From NCBI RefSeq assembly GCF_905221025.1, contig NZ_CAJNBL010000041.1, positions 84,793 to 148,792 of the forward strand: a DNA stretch of 64,000 nucleotides, read 5' to 3'. The notes below the pieces were generated by a model. The model saw only the letters and a program-made list of their open reading frames with translations, searched no databases and was not told the DNA's origin. Made by a program: the position numbers and the translations under genes. This document shows, piece by piece, positions 18,922 through 28,566 of the stretch. This stretch comes from Candidatus Nitrotoga fabula (lineage in GTDB: Bacteria; Pseudomonadota; Gammaproteobacteria; Burkholderiales; Gallionellaceae). How positions within the stretch are numbered: position 1 is the stretch's first letter; the number at the start of each line of letters is the position of its first letter.

Positions 18922-20553
18922 ATGCAGGAAATTCTTTTTCCCTTTTTAGGAGGCATTGGATTATTCCTGACAGGCATGATGTTGCTTTCAGACGGACTGA
19001 CTGCTTTTGCCTCAGGAACATTCAAACGGGCTTTGGGGCAATATACCGGAACCCCCTGTCGGGCCTTTGCGTCAGGCACACTGGTTACTGCCCTGGCGCA
19101 GTCATCGACAGCAACAACCGTAACCCTGATTGGTTTCGTCAGTGCCGGGCTGATTCCCTTCTCGCAGGCGATCGGCGTCCTGATTGGTGCAAGCCTGGGA
19201 AATACAGTGACAGGCTGGATCGTGGCTGGTCTTGGTCTTAAGATAAATCTGGGCTTCTACACTCTACCACTGATCGGGCTGGGTGCCTTGCTCAAGTTAT
19301 TGACCCGGGGCAGATGGGCGGTGCTGGGCATGGCCCTGGTTGGTTTCGGACTGATGTTTCTTGGTCTGAATACCTTGCGTGAGGGCATGCAAGCTCTTTC
19401 TGCCATGGTTAGCCTGGCCGAACTTCTAGCTGGTGGGTTCAAAGAGCGTTTCATGATCATGTTGTTCGGTCTGGCTATGACGATCATTCTGCAATCTTCC
19501 AGCACAGCGATTGCCACCACCCTTACCGCCCTTCATGCGCATACCATCAATCTTGATCAGGCTGCAGCCCTGGTCGTCGGGGCGGCCATCGGAACCACGT
19601 TTACCGGGGTACTGGTAACCATAGGCGGAACCATATACGCCAAGCGTACGGCGCTGGCCTATATTCTTTTTAATGCTATCACTGGTCTTTTTGCCATTTT
19701 ACTTCTGCCCATTTATTTTTCACTGGTTTATTACATCGGTCAATATTTCAGCCTGCAACCGGGCGCCATCAGCCTCGCGGCTTTTCACAGCCTGTTTATT
19801 GCTGTCGGCGTCGTTCTTTTTCTGCCGTTTACCCAGCAGTTTGCTCAGATAGTGGAACGCATTTTACCCAGCAGTGGTGAAAACATCACGGAACGTCTGG
19901 ATGACAGCATGCTTGCAATTCCGGCAGTTGCGCTGGAGGCATCCCAGCGTGCGCTGGAACAGGTTGCAGACAGGCTCCTGGATGCCTATGACCAGCTTCT
20001 TCAAAGGTCTTTATCCTCATCCTGGGAGCAACAGTTAATCGAATCCGGCATAGTGCTGGACGAAATTTTTATATTCGTCAGTCGGGTCCATTTTCCTGCC
20101 GGGGAAGGCAGATGGGATTCCCGGCGGATCGCCCAGCTTCACGCAATTGATCATTTGTTGCGGCTTCGCAGCCGGATTCATGACCTGTTTCAGGCGGAGA
20201 TTAATTTCTCGGAACCTGTGTACGGTTGGGCTCTTGAAAATAGCCGCTGCATGCTGGAGCTGGCCCGCAAGGGGATCGCTGAGAAGGATCTGACGGCCCA
20301 TATGGAGCGGATTGAGCACATAGCGTCAACCCTGACCAACCTGTCGCATCAGGTGCGGAACGATTTCCTGCAGACAACCGCCCCGGGAAATTCCCATGCT
20401 GCTGCGGTATTGCGGACAACCGATATTTTCCGGTGGTTGAATCGAACGGGGAATCATATATGGCGTACCTGCCATTATCTTTCGCTGGGACGTAATTCTG
20501 GCCATTTCCCGGCAAAGGTGGTAGAAAATTTTCAGCCTGATCCAGATACATGA
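18922..20553 (+). CDS. Na/Pi cotransporter family protein with PhoU-like C-terminus
   Basis: The membrane half has two inverted PNaS repeats marked by AQSSTATTVTLIGFVSAG near 60 and LQSSSTAIATTLTALH near 190, the QSSS signature of type II sodium-phosphate cotransporters. The C-terminal 200 residues are soluble and helical, resembling a PhoU-type regulatory domain as in E. coli YjbB. It likely moves phosphate across the inner membrane, perhaps as an exporter. ATG at 18922 is preferred; a TTG two codons earlier would add only two residues. Confidence 0.85.
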   Translation: MQEILFPFLGGIGLFLTGMMLLSDGLTAFASGTFKRALGQYTGTPCRAFASGTLVTALAQSSTATTVTLIGFVSAGLIPFSQAIGVLIGASLGNTVTGWIVAGLGLKINLGFYTLPLIGLGALLKLLTRGRWAVLGMALVGFGLMFLGLNTLREGMQALSAMVSLAELLAGGFKERFMIMLFGLAMTIILQSSSTAIATTLTALHAHTINLDQAAALVVGAAIGTTFTGVLVTIGGTIYAKRTALAYILFNAITGLFAILLLPIYFSLVYYIGQYFSLQPGAISLAAFHSLFIAVGVVLFLPFTQQFAQIVERILPSSGENITERLDDSMLAIPAVALEASQRALEQVADRLLDAYDQLLQRSLSSSWEQQLIESGIVLDEIFIFVSRVHFPAGEGRWDSRRIAQLHAIDHLLRLRSRIHDLFQAEINFSEPVYGWALENSRCMLELARKGIAEKDLTAHMERIEHIASTLTNLSHQVRNDFLQTTAPGNSHAAAVLRTTDIFRWLNRTGNHIWRTCHYLSLGRNSGHFPAKVVENFQPDPDT

Positions 20554-20716
20554 TGTTGCTTGGTATTTTCAAATCTGTTTGGTATTTCAGGTAAATTGCA
20601 AGACAGGGGGCAGAAAAACTGAATCTTCAGTTCGTAATCTGGCTATCCAAAAGCACTAGGTTAAATAGTTCTTGCTTGTGGATATGTCCTGAAGGAGCCT
20701 GTTTATCCTGAGAAGG

Positions 20717-21832
20717 TTAATCGAGAAAATCTTCCGTGGCGTAAATGGGCAGGTTGAATGCCTTGGCGACCGCAGGATGCGTGATTTTTCCGGAGACGAT
20801 GTTCAGCCCCTTTCGCAACGCGGCATTTTCTTTTGACGCCTGTTTCCAGCCTTTCCCGGCCAGTTGCAGTATATATGGAAGCGTTGCATTGGTTAGTGCC
20901 AGGGTGGAAGTGCGCGGCACGGCTCCAGGCATGTTGGCAACGGCATAATGAATGATCCCGTCGACGACATAAATCGGTTTTTCGTGTGTGGTGGGCAGGG
21001 AGGTTTCGATGCAGCCCCCTTGGTCCACAGCTACGTCCACAATCACTGACCCGGGGCGCATGGCTTTCAGGTCGTCGCGGCGGATGAGCTTGGGGGTGAC
21101 AGCCCCGGCAATCAGCACTCCGCCGATGACAATATCAGCGGTGGAAATCTGTTCCAGAAGATTATGGCGGTTAGAGAATATCAGTTGCACGTTAGCAGGC
21201 ATGATGTCACTCAGGTGCCGCAGGCGTTCCAGTGAAACATCCAGGAGGGTTACTTTTGCGCCCAGCCCAGCCGACATTTTTGCTGCATTCATGCCTACAA
21301 CACCGCCGCCAAGAATGACGACATGAGCGGGTGGAACGCCGGGGACCCCACTGAGTAAAACGCCTCTTCCTCCGTACAGTTTTTCAAGGTATTTGGCGCC
21401 CTGGTTGATTGCCATGCGCCCGGCAATTTCCGACATTGGGGTGAGCAGCGGCAATTCTCCGGAAGTCAGCTGGATGGTTTCGTAGGCGATACAGGTAGCG
21501 CCTGATTCCATATGTGCCTGTGTAAGAGCATGGTCTGCCGAAAAATGGAAATATGTGAAGATGGTTTGATCATGGCGGATATGTTGCCACTCCGGGGCGA
21601 TGGGTTCTTTCACCTTTACGATCAGGTCTGCTTCCTCCCATAAACTGGCGACATCTGGAACAATGATTGCGCCAGAGGCACGGTATTGTTCGTCATGGAA
21701 ATCGCTGCCGAGCCCTGCGCCCTGTTCGACCAGCACGGAATGTCCTGCCGCGATCAGGGCTTCTGCTCCGGACGGAACCAGGGCGACGCGGTTTTCGTTA
21801 GTCTTTATTTCCTTGGGAATTCCAATTTTCAT
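20717..21832 (-). CDS. ald: Alanine dehydrogenase
   Basis: It catalyses NAD-dependent reversible conversion of L-alanine to pyruvate and ammonia. The 371-residue protein starts MKIGIPKEIKTNENRVAL, typical of the family. It contains the catalytic Lys in IVKVKEP near 75 and the catalytic His in FTYFHFSAD near 96. The Rossmann motif VVILGGGVVGMNAAKMSAGLG follows near 170. The conserved VDVAVDQGGC-like segment is near 270. It is complete and stands behind its own promoter region, with an MFS gene ending 39 bp upstream on the same strand. Confidence 0.95.
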   Translation of the reverse strand: MKIGIPKEIKTNENRVALVPSGAEALIAAGHSVLVEQGAGLGSDFHDEQYRASGAIIVPDVASLWEEADLIVKVKEPIAPEWQHIRHDQTIFTYFHFSADHALTQAHMESGATCIAYETIQLTSGELPLLTPMSEIAGRMAINQGAKYLEKLYGGRGVLLSGVPGVPPAHVVILGGGVVGMNAAKMSAGLGAKVTLLDVSLERLRHLSDIMPANVQLIFSNRHNLLEQISTADIVIGGVLIAGAVTPKLIRRDDLKAMRPGSVIVDVAVDQGGCIETSLPTTHEKPIYVVDGIIHYAVANMPGAVPRTSTLALTNATLPYILQLAGKGWKQASKENAALRKGLNIVSGKITHPAVAKAFNLPIYATEDFLD

Positions 21833-21871
21833 TGAATTGCCTTGTCTGAATTGCTACAGGGGTTACTAATT

Positions 21872-23140
21872 TTATCTGGAGACGGGCAGGGGGAGTGAAT
21901 TTGATTCATTCCACGGCGCCACCTTGAACAGCAATATCATACCCGGCAGCGCAAGTAACGTGCAGAGCATGAAGAATCCTGTCCAGCCGATTGACTCCAC
22001 CAGCCAGCCGGTGGCGGCGTTGGCGAATGTGCGGGGCATGGCGGCAAGGCTGGTGAACAGAGCGAGTTGCGTTGCAGTGTATGCGGGATGGGTTGTGCGG
22101 GCAATGAATGCGACGAAAGCAGCCGTCCCCAGTCCGACTCCCAAGGCTTCTATACCAATTACGATGGCAAGCTGGGTAAGCTCCAGCGTGGTGATTTCCG
22201 GGTGATGCCCGACCGAAGCCAGCCAGAGGAAACCGAGGATCGAAACTACCTGGACCACACCGAACAGCCACAGGGCTCGGTTAATGCCAATTTTTATCAT
22301 CCATAATCCACCCAGTAATCCTCCAGCCACGGATGGCCATAGCCCCGCATTCTTGGCAATCAGGCCGATTTGTGTTTTGGAGAACCCCATGTCCAGGTAA
22401 AACGGGGTGGCCAGAGCAGTGCACATACTGTCACCAAGTTTGTAAAAAAACAGGAAAATGAGAATGAGGAGTGCATTGTTCCATCCCCGCCGGTTGATGA
22501 ACTCCCGGAACGGCTCAACCACTGCTTCACGCAGGGATCGTGGGAAGGAAATGTTCAATGGTTCCTTTACCATTATTGTCATGAGTATTCCAGGTAGCAT
22601 GAACATTGCGGTGATAAAAAATACTTTGTCCCATGGCAGAATATCCGCAAGTATCAGGGACAGCGATCCGGGAACCAGGCCGGCAATGCGGTAGGCATTG
22701 ACATGCACGGCATTGCCCAGTCCTAGCTCATTTTCTTCAAGCAATTCCCGGCGGTAGGCATCCAGTACAATGTCCTGAGTAGCGCTAAGAAATGCGAGCA
22801 GCGTTGCAATGTAGGCGATGATGTGCAGATCGTTTTGAGGAGAAAAGGCTCCCAAGGAGGCAATGACTGTAAGCAGCCCTATCTGGGTAAGCAGCATCCA
22901 TCCCCGTCGCCTGCCAAGCAGAGGCAGGGCATAGCGGTCCAGCAAGGGCGACCACAGGAATTTCCAGGTATAAGGGAACTGGATTAGAGCGAACAGGCCG
23001 ATAGTTTTCAGATCAAGCTGTTCGCTACGCAGCCAGGCTGGGATCAGGTTGAAGAGCAGGTACAGCGGCAGGCCGGAGCTGAAGCCGGTAAACACACAAA
23101 TCAGCATGCGCCGCGTGAACAGCTGCGCAAATACGTTCAT
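21872..23140 (-). CDS. ampG: AmpG-type muropeptide permease (MFS)
   Basis: This 12-helix major facilitator imports anhydro-muropeptides for cell-wall recycling. The 422-residue protein begins with the AmpG-typical RRMLICVFTGFSSGLPLYLL at residues 10-29, followed by LDRYALPLLGRRRGWMLLTQ near 67. ATQDIVLDAYRREL near 120 is a strong AmpG family signature. The gene follows metW with a 4-bp gap, so it is probably read from the metX promoter, an odd partner for methionine synthesis but common in related bacteria. Confidence 0.88.
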   Translation of the reverse strand: MNVFAQLFTRRMLICVFTGFSSGLPLYLLFNLIPAWLRSEQLDLKTIGLFALIQFPYTWKFLWSPLLDRYALPLLGRRRGWMLLTQIGLLTVIASLGAFSPQNDLHIIAYIATLLAFLSATQDIVLDAYRRELLEENELGLGNAVHVNAYRIAGLVPGSLSLILADILPWDKVFFITAMFMLPGILMTIMVKEPLNISFPRSLREAVVEPFREFINRRGWNNALLILIFLFFYKLGDSMCTALATPFYLDMGFSKTQIGLIAKNAGLWPSVAGGLLGGLWMIKIGINRALWLFGVVQVVSILGFLWLASVGHHPEITTLELTQLAIVIGIEALGVGLGTAAFVAFIARTTHPAYTATQLALFTSLAAMPRTFANAATGWLVESIGWTGFFMLCTLLALPGMILLFKVAPWNESNSLPLPVSR

Positions 23141-23144
23141 AAGG

Positions 23145-23759
23145 TTATGCCGCTCGCTTGAAACGGTACACTGCGGTGTTTCCCAGCAGATTGGGTAACA
23201 ATCCGATCTCGATCTTCCCGGTCATGACGCGGCGTTCCAGGATATTGATCTTGTGTTCAGCGCAGAAAATTTCAAAGTCCTGCAATGTGCAGAGGTGAAC
23301 ATTGGGAGTGTCATACCACTGGTAGGGTAGAGACTCCGAAACCGGCATTTTTCCCTGCATAATGTTTAAACGGTTTTTCCAGTAGCCAAAATTCGGAAAG
23401 CTTACTATACCTTCGCGCCCAACACGCAGCATTTCCTGCATAAGCGATTCAGTGTGATGGGTGGCTTGCAGGGTTTGCGACAGAATTACGTAATCGAAAG
23501 AATTGCTTTCAAAACCCGAGAGCCCGGATTCCAGGTTCCCCTGGATAACGTTTACCTGGTTACGGATGCAGGCCAGGACATTTTTGTCACTGATTTCAAC
23601 TCCGTAACCCCGCACTTTGCTGATACTCTGTAAATAGCGAAGCAGGCTGCCGTCTCCGCAGCCAAGGTCAAGGACGGAAGCGCCGTTTGGAATCCATGCT
23701 GCGATGGCGGCAAAATCAGGGCGGCTTGATGCCAGAGCAGAATGGTCTTGTACGCTCAT
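23145..23759 (-). CDS. metW: Methionine biosynthesis protein MetW
   Basis: This SAM-dependent methyltransferase-fold protein is paired with MetX in many proteobacteria and is needed for, or modulates, homoserine acylation. The 204-residue protein has the SAM motif [16 protein letters not shown] near 30, the acidic [10 protein letters not shown] near 53, and [13 protein letters not shown] near 90. It overlaps metX by four bases (ATGA), showing tight coupling. Expression should follow the SAM-II riboswitch in front of metX. Confidence 0.93.
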   Translation of the reverse strand: MSVQDHSALASSRPDFAAIAAWIPNGASVLDLGCGDGSLLRYLQSISKVRGYGVEISDKNVLACIRNQVNVIQGNLESGLSGFESNSFDYVILSQTLQATHHTESLMQEMLRVGREGIVSFPNFGYWKNRLNIMQGKMPVSESLPYQWYDTPNVHLCTLQDFEIFCAEHKINILERRVMTGKIEIGLLPNLLGNTAVYRFKRAA

Positions 23760-24895
23760 GCAGTAAACTCACTGGCAATATTGTTGAAATAGGTGCGGAT
23801 TAGATCATGATAGTGCGCGTGTCGCATTAAAAAGGAGTCATGTCCGTGTGTTGAAGTAATTTCAGCGTAGCTTACCTTGAGCTGGTTGTGCAGCAATGCT
23901 TTGACGATATCGCGTGAGCGCTCTGGCGCAAAACGCCAGTCAGTTGAAAATGACACGATTAGGAAATTTGCACGGGCAGTGGCGAAAGCCTTGTTCAGAT
24001 CATCATCGAATTCGCGAGCTGGATCAAAATAATCCAGAGCTTTGGTCATCAGAAGATAGCTGTTTGCGTCAAAATATGTGGCAAACTTGTCACCCTGATA
24101 GCGCAAATATGATTCGATTTCAAATTCGATATCATAGCTGTAGATATATTTTCCCGAGCGCAGCATACGTCCGAATTTGTCGGCCATCACATCGTTGGAA
24201 AGGTAGGTGATATGACCCAGCATGCGTGCAAGGCGCAGGCCGCGGGCAGGAACCACTCCATGCGCATAGTAATTTCCACCATGAAAATCCGGGTCGGTCA
24301 GAATCGCATTGCGAGCCACATCGTTGAATGCAATGTTTTGTGCGGTGAGTCGGGGCGCCGATGCGATTGCCAGCACGTGGCGCACCCGCCCAGGGTACGC
24401 CATGGACCATTGCAGTGCCTGCATTCCACCAAGGCTGCCCCCAATTATTGCAGCAAATTGTGTGATGCCAAGCTTGTCAGCCAGGCGGGCCTGGGATTCA
24501 ACCCAGTCTTCCACCGTAACGAAGGGAAAGCCGGCTCCGTAAGGTTTCCCTGTTTCCGGGTTGATGCTGATGGGGCCCGTGGAGCCATGGCAGCCTCCAA
24601 GGTTGTTTAGTCCGATGACGAAAAACCTGTCCGTGTCCAGCGGTTTTCCGGGGCCGATCATATTGTCCCACCAGCCGATGTTTTTCGGGGCATCTGCGTA
24701 GTAACCGGCTACATGATGGTGACCAGAAAGGGCATGGCAGACCAGGACTGCATTAGATTTGTCGCGGTTTAGCGAGCCGTACGTTTCGTATACCAGTTCG
24801 TATTCCGGCAGTATTCCCCCGCTTTTACAGGCAAGAGGAGAGTTGAACTGCGCTCGCTGCGCACTGACGATACCGATGCTATGTGTTGCTTCCAA
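23756..24895 (-). CDS. metX: Homoserine O-acyltransferase MetX
   Basis: This alpha/beta hydrolase-fold enzyme acylates homoserine, the first committed step to methionine. In bacteria that pair it with MetW the acyl donor is often succinyl-CoA. Features are [15 protein letters not shown] near 50, the nucleophile elbow [14 protein letters not shown] near 150 with the catalytic Ser, and the catalytic His of [12 protein letters not shown] near 345. The start must be the TTG at 24895: a TAA codon lies directly before it, an AGGG ribosome site is 8 bases upstream, and the product then has the normal family N-terminus ([12 protein letters not shown]). The leader contains a SAM-II aptamer, so SAM should repress it. 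Confidence 0.95.
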   Translation of the reverse strand: MEATHSIGIVSAQRAQFNSPLACKSGGILPEYELVYETYGSLNRDKSNAVLVCHALSGHHHVAGYYADAPKNIGWWDNMIGPGKPLDTDRFFVIGLNNLGGCHGSTGPISINPETGKPYGAGFPFVTVEDWVESQARLADKLGITQFAAIIGGSLGGMQALQWSMAYPGRVRHVLAIASAPRLTAQNIAFNDVARNAILTDPDFHGGNYYAHGVVPARGLRLARMLGHITYLSNDVMADKFGRMLRSGKYIYSYDIEFEIESYLRYQGDKFATYFDANSYLLMTKALDYFDPAREFDDDLNKAFATARANFLIVSFSTDWRFAPERSRDIVKALLHNQLKVSYAEITSTHGHDSFLMRHAHYHDLIRTYFNNIASEFTA

Positions 24896-24940
24896 TTAAA
24901 AATCCCTAAAAACAAACCGTTCAGCCTGAGCGGAGCGGGT

Positions 24941-25000
24941 TGCTTCGCTTTAGCTGGAATTATTTAAGTGCCCCGCAAGCTGATGTCAAATCGGCACTGA
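24941..25000 (-). promoter_or_regulatory. SAM-II (SAM-alpha) riboswitch upstream of metX
   Basis: Read on the minus strand, AGUGCC (24998-24993) pairs perfectly with GGCACU (24972-24967) to form P1. The loop begins GAUUUGA and contains GCUUGC. After P1 comes a UUAAAUAA stretch and then GCUAAA at 24954-24949. These are the conserved blocks of the SAM-II class in the right order and spacing. It ends about 50 bases before the TTG start of metX, placing the pseudoknot close to the AGGG ribosome site, as expected for translational control. The class is best known from alphaproteobacterial metX and metA leaders. Confidence 0.82.
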
Positions 25001-25190
25001 CGGATAGTTTCCGTGTTTTGTATCGGACTGTCAATTTGCTTGGCCCAGTAATTTTTACTTCCATATGAAAAATAAAGATATGCAAGCCATTTTTAATTGG
25101 TTCACGCAATTAAATATTCTCTCCAGAATGCGCACCTCTATTTGTGAATGTCTGCGACAAGCTATTTTTTTGGAATGAACTGGAAAGGAA

Positions 25191-26204
25191 ATGAAAGTGA
25201 AAAAAACGTTACTTACAACTGCACTGGTTTGGTTATTCAGCACCGGGAGTACGGGCGTTCTGGCTGAAAATGTCAAGTTGCTGAATGTCTCCTACGATCC
25301 AACACGTGAACTGTATCAGGAATTCAATGAAGCATTTGCAAAATACTGGAAGGCGCAGGGCGGCGGTGAAATCACTATCAGGCAATCGCACGGTGGATCG
25401 GGCAAACAGGCACGCGCCATCATAGATGGCTTGGCAGCAGACGTGGCGACCCTTGCTCTGGCGTACGATGTGGATGTGCTGCAGAGCAAGGCTGGTCTGA
25501 TTCCTGCAAATTGGCAATCACGATTGCCACACAATAGCTCGCCCTATACATCCACCATCGTATTTCTGGTACGCAAGGGTAATCCGAAAAAAATTCGTGA
25601 CTGGGATGATTTAACCAGACCGGGTGTCTCTGTCATTACACCGAATCCGAAAACTTCTGGCGGTGCACGCTGGAATTATCTGGCTGCCTGGGGGTATGCA
25701 CTCAGAAAGAATGGCAATAACGCAGCCAAGGCAAAGGAATTTGTCGGTAAATTGTTTTCGAATGTTCCGGTGTTGGATTCAGGTGCGCGAGGTTCAACAA
25801 CTACATTTGTCGAGCGTGGCATTGGAGATGTATTGCTGGCATGGGAAAACGAAGCCTTTTTGGCGGTCAAGGAATTGGGGCCGGACAAATTTGACATTGT
25901 TGCGCCATCGCTGAGTATCCGGGCCGAGCCGCCGGTTACCGTGGTTGATAAGAATGTTGACAAGCATGGCACGCGAAAAGTGGCGGAGGCCTACTTGCGA
26001 TACCTCTATAGCCCGATAGGCCAGGAAATTGCCGCCAAAAATTACTATCGCCCAACCGATGAGAAAGTGGCGGCCAGGTATGCCAAACAATTTCCAAAGC
26101 TCAATCTGATCACGATCGATGAAGAATTTGGCGGCTGGAGCAGGGCACAAAAGGAACATTTTGCCGATGGCGGCCTGTTTGACCAGATTTACTCGAAGAA
26201 GTAG
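25191..26204 (+). CDS. sbp: Periplasmic sulfate-binding protein (first copy)
   Basis: This is the substrate-binding component of the sulfate/thiosulfate ABC importer. The 337-residue protein has a signal peptide ([14 protein letters not shown], cleavage near VLA-EN). The mature part has the Sbp hallmarks [31 protein letters not shown] with the sulfate-binding Ser/Gly loop, [20 protein letters not shown], and [19 protein letters not shown]. The C-terminus ends [13 protein letters not shown] at 25191 follows a GGAAAGGAA ribosome site. It diverges from the SAM-controlled metX, and a second sbp lies 2.4 kb downstream; the cysTWA genes are 6.6 kb away on the same strand. Confidence 0.94.
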   Translation: MKVKKTLLTTALVWLFSTGSTGVLAENVKLLNVSYDPTRELYQEFNEAFAKYWKAQGGGEITIRQSHGGSGKQARAIIDGLAADVATLALAYDVDVLQSKAGLIPANWQSRLPHNSSPYTSTIVFLVRKGNPKKIRDWDDLTRPGVSVITPNPKTSGGARWNYLAAWGYALRKNGNNAAKAKEFVGKLFSNVPVLDSGARGSTTTFVERGIGDVLLAWENEAFLAVKELGPDKFDIVAPSLSIRAEPPVTVVDKNVDKHGTRKVAEAYLRYLYSPIGQEIAAKNYYRPTDEKVAARYAKQFPKLNLITIDEEFGGWSRAQKEHFADGGLFDQIYSKK

Positions 26205-26274
26205 CAGTCAGGCATGTTGTGCAAGGGCCATGCTGTTTCTGGAGGTCAATTGTATATTTTTCAAGGGATAATTT

Positions 26275-26529
26275 ATGGAAATAACCAATGGAGACAAAAG
26301 GTTCGTGCGCACTGAAGCCAGTCACAGCGAACGGAGTCATTATGAACAGGTTCTGCAGTTTGTTGCTGGAAACGGACATCAGGAGGAATCAAGTGTTGAT
26401 GCGATCCTGCGGCAGATGAACGGTTATTCCAACAGCTTGCTGCTGTATGAAATCCGGTCCGGCATTCAGTTAATTCTGGCAAATAGATGCCGCCAAGTTG
26501 GCTGTTGGGATTGTGCCTGGCTGTATTAG
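26275..26529 (+). CDS. Hypothetical protein, 84 residues
   Basis: ATG at 26275 is preceded by an AAGGG ribosome-site-like sequence and the frame runs to 26529. The product is soluble, with an acidic and helical-looking first half (HYEQVLQFVAGNGHQEESS, LRQMNGYSNSLLLYEI) and a Cys-containing tail, CRQVGCWDCAWLY. I do not recognise a family. Its place between sbp and the molbindin gene, on the same strand, suggests it may be a real member of the sulfate/molybdate gene group, but it could be a chance frame. Confidence 0.4.
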   Translation: MEITNGDKRFVRTEASHSERSHYEQVLQFVAGNGHQEESSVDAILRQMNGYSNSLLLYEIRSGIQLILANRCRQVGCWDCAWLY

Positions 26530-26632
26530 TTTATGTTAAATACGACAATAAATATTAAATTGAATAAATTCAATTAGTTGATGCTATTGAATAGAGCTGG
26601 TTATCGATTTTTGATGATTTTGGAGAATAGTA

Positions 26633-26848
26633 ATGACTATCAGTAAAGTAAATGTAAGAAATCAGTTCAGGGGTAAGGTCATCGAGATATTGGCCGGGCC
26701 AGTGGTGTCGGAGATTGTGGTAGGAACGCCATTCGGCACGATCACTTCTGTCATTACCACGAGATCCATTAATGAGCTGGATTTGACCGAAGGTTCGGAT
26801 GTGGTAGCAATGGTGAAATCCACCGAAGTGTCTATTGCAAAATTATGA
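26633..26848 (+). CDS. Molbindin-type oxyanion-binding protein (single TOBE/Mop domain)
   Basis: The 71-residue protein is a single Mop domain: VRNQFRGKVIEILAG, SEIVVGTPFGTITSVITT with the oxyanion-binding backbone and Ser/Thr pairs, then EGSDVVAMVKSTEVSIAKL. Free-standing Mop proteins form hexamers that store molybdate or tungstate in the cytoplasm. It begins with ATG 26633 behind a GGAGAAT site. Placement between two sulfate-binding protein genes, near cysTWA, is notable because sulfate and molybdate compete for uptake; it may buffer molybdate imported with sulfate. This last point is inference. Confidence 0.9.
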   Translation: MTISKVNVRNQFRGKVIEILAGPVVSEIVVGTPFGTITSVITTRSINELDLTEGSDVVAMVKSTEVSIAKL

Positions 26849-26935
26849 GCTGAATAATCAAGATAATTGCAGGGTGACCCAGATGGAATGGAATAAATGA
26901 ATCGTTGGATCACCCTGATTCTCAGGAGTTTAAGA

Positions 26936-28555
26936 ATGAATTTTTTGTATCGGAACAAGAAAAAAGTATTCCGGTTATCGGTGGTTTCCAGTCTGCTTGT
27001 CGGTGCGGCATGGATCAACCAACCTGTTGCCAACGCGCAGGAAGATGCCCCGCAGTTAAGTGATCAGGAGTATGAACTGGACCAGAAAAGGCGCATAGCA
27101 GAGCGGCTGCAGGAAATAGAAGTTGAAAAAGTTGTTCTGAACGCCAAGGAATCTCCCAAGGCAGAAAACCCCACCTATTATGTTCCTGTCCGCAGTTATG
27201 GCTTGACGCGGGAAACCGAGCCCCCGCGATACGTCAGGCAGCTAAACAAGACCTGGCTGAATGATACGGAAACCTTCAAGGGGGTGGATTGGGTAGATTT
27301 GGGGCTGGAATACCGGCTTCGCTATGAATATCGAGATAATGACTATCGACGTCAAAAGCAGACTCTGGATGAGCCCATCCTGCAGCGTACCAAATTTTAT
27401 GCTGCCGTTAAACATAAGTTCGACCCGTTTCGGGCTACCGTTGAATTTCAGGATTCCCGGCGTTTCAATAGTCAGTTTACACCCGACAACCGGGATTTTA
27501 ATTACTTCGATATGATTCAAGGGTATGGTGAATTGTATTTTAAGGATGCTCTAGGTACCGATGATCTGGGTAATGCACGTCCCGTCAGCGTAAAAGCCGG
27601 GCGTATGGCTTTTGAATTGTCCGATCGGCGCCTGATTGCCCGGAATGAATGGCGCAATACCACGAATTCCTTTCAGGGAGTGCGGGCAACTCTTGGACAG
27701 CAAAAAAGCGACTGGCAGGCAGAACTGTTTGCCTTTCAGCCAGTAATCCGTTTTACCGATTCTGCGGATAAGGTCGATGAAGGTCAATGGCTTTATGCCG
27801 CAGTCGGAGACTGGCGCAAGTGGTCAAAAATTATTTCCCTGCAACCTTATTATTATTTGCTCAAGCAAAATGGTAACAGAGTTGAATATGGCCAAAATGG
27901 AAGTCCTGCAGCCCTTAGTGCTAAAAAAGATCGCGAGATTCATACCCTGGGTTTGCGTGGATATGGTGTGATTGGCAACACCGGCCTGGATTACGACCTG
28001 AATTACGCCAAACAATGGGGGCAGGATGGCGCTCTGAATCACGATGCCTATGCCTATAATCTGGAAGCAGGGTATACCGCAGAACTTCCATGGAAGCCCC
28101 GTTTCAGCTGGAGCTTCGGGTTTGCCAGTGGTGATAAAAACTCAGCAGATGGATCGAGCCAAAGGTTTGAGAGGTTGTTCGGCTTTGCCCGTCCCTGGTC
28201 CAATAATGATTATTTCCAGATGGAAAACATCGTCACCAATAAGCTTCGCTTTGAGTTTACTCCTGTCGAAAAGCTGAAGGTTGATTTTGGGTTCAGTTCA
28301 TATAATCTGGCCAGTGCGACGGACCGCTGGAATAACGCGGGCTTGCGCGATTCCAGCGGTAAAAGTGGGGATGACGTAGGTTCGGAATTTGATATTCGCT
28401 TTCGCTATCCAGTCAGTAAGTACCTGGCGCTGAATATAGGTTATGCCTACTTCAAGGCTGGAGATTTTACGAAATCAACTTCCCAGAAAATCGATCCAGG
28501 TCGCAAGGACAGTTCAAACTTCCTGTATGTTGAAACTTCTGTGTTTGCCTTTTAA
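26936..28555 (+). CDS. Alginate-export-type outer membrane beta-barrel porin
   Basis: From ATG 26936, placed behind a clear AGGAG ribosome site, the 539-residue protein has a signal peptide (SVVSSLLVGAAWINQPVANA). A short helical region follows (residues 40-70, KRRIAERLQEIEVEK), then a 400-residue barrel. Typical features of the PF13372 alginate_exp family are LGLEYRLRYEYRDND, TVEFQDSRRFNSQF, VSVKAGRMAFELSDRRL and RNEWRNTTNSFQGVR. The last strand ends in Phe (VETSVFAF), the usual outer-membrane barrel signal. A start at ATG 26897 is possible but lacks a good ribosome site. Between two sbp genes it may let sulfate or related anions through the outer membrane; this is inferred from context only. 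Confidence 0.85.
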   Translation: MNFLYRNKKKVFRLSVVSSLLVGAAWINQPVANAQEDAPQLSDQEYELDQKRRIAERLQEIEVEKVVLNAKESPKAENPTYYVPVRSYGLTRETEPPRYVRQLNKTWLNDTETFKGVDWVDLGLEYRLRYEYRDNDYRRQKQTLDEPILQRTKFYAAVKHKFDPFRATVEFQDSRRFNSQFTPDNRDFNYFDMIQGYGELYFKDALGTDDLGNARPVSVKAGRMAFELSDRRLIARNEWRNTTNSFQGVRATLGQQKSDWQAELFAFQPVIRFTDSADKVDEGQWLYAAVGDWRKWSKIISLQPYYYLLKQNGNRVEYGQNGSPAALSAKKDREIHTLGLRGYGVIGNTGLDYDLNYAKQWGQDGALNHDAYAYNLEAGYTAELPWKPRFSWSFGFASGDKNSADGSSQRFERLFGFARPWSNNDYFQMENIVTNKLRFEFTPVEKLKVDFGFSSYNLASATDRWNNAGLRDSSGKSGDDVGSEFDIRFRYPVSKYLALNIGYAYFKAGDFTKSTSQKIDPGRKDSSNFLYVETSVFAF

Positions 28556-28566
28556 AGGATAGAGAA

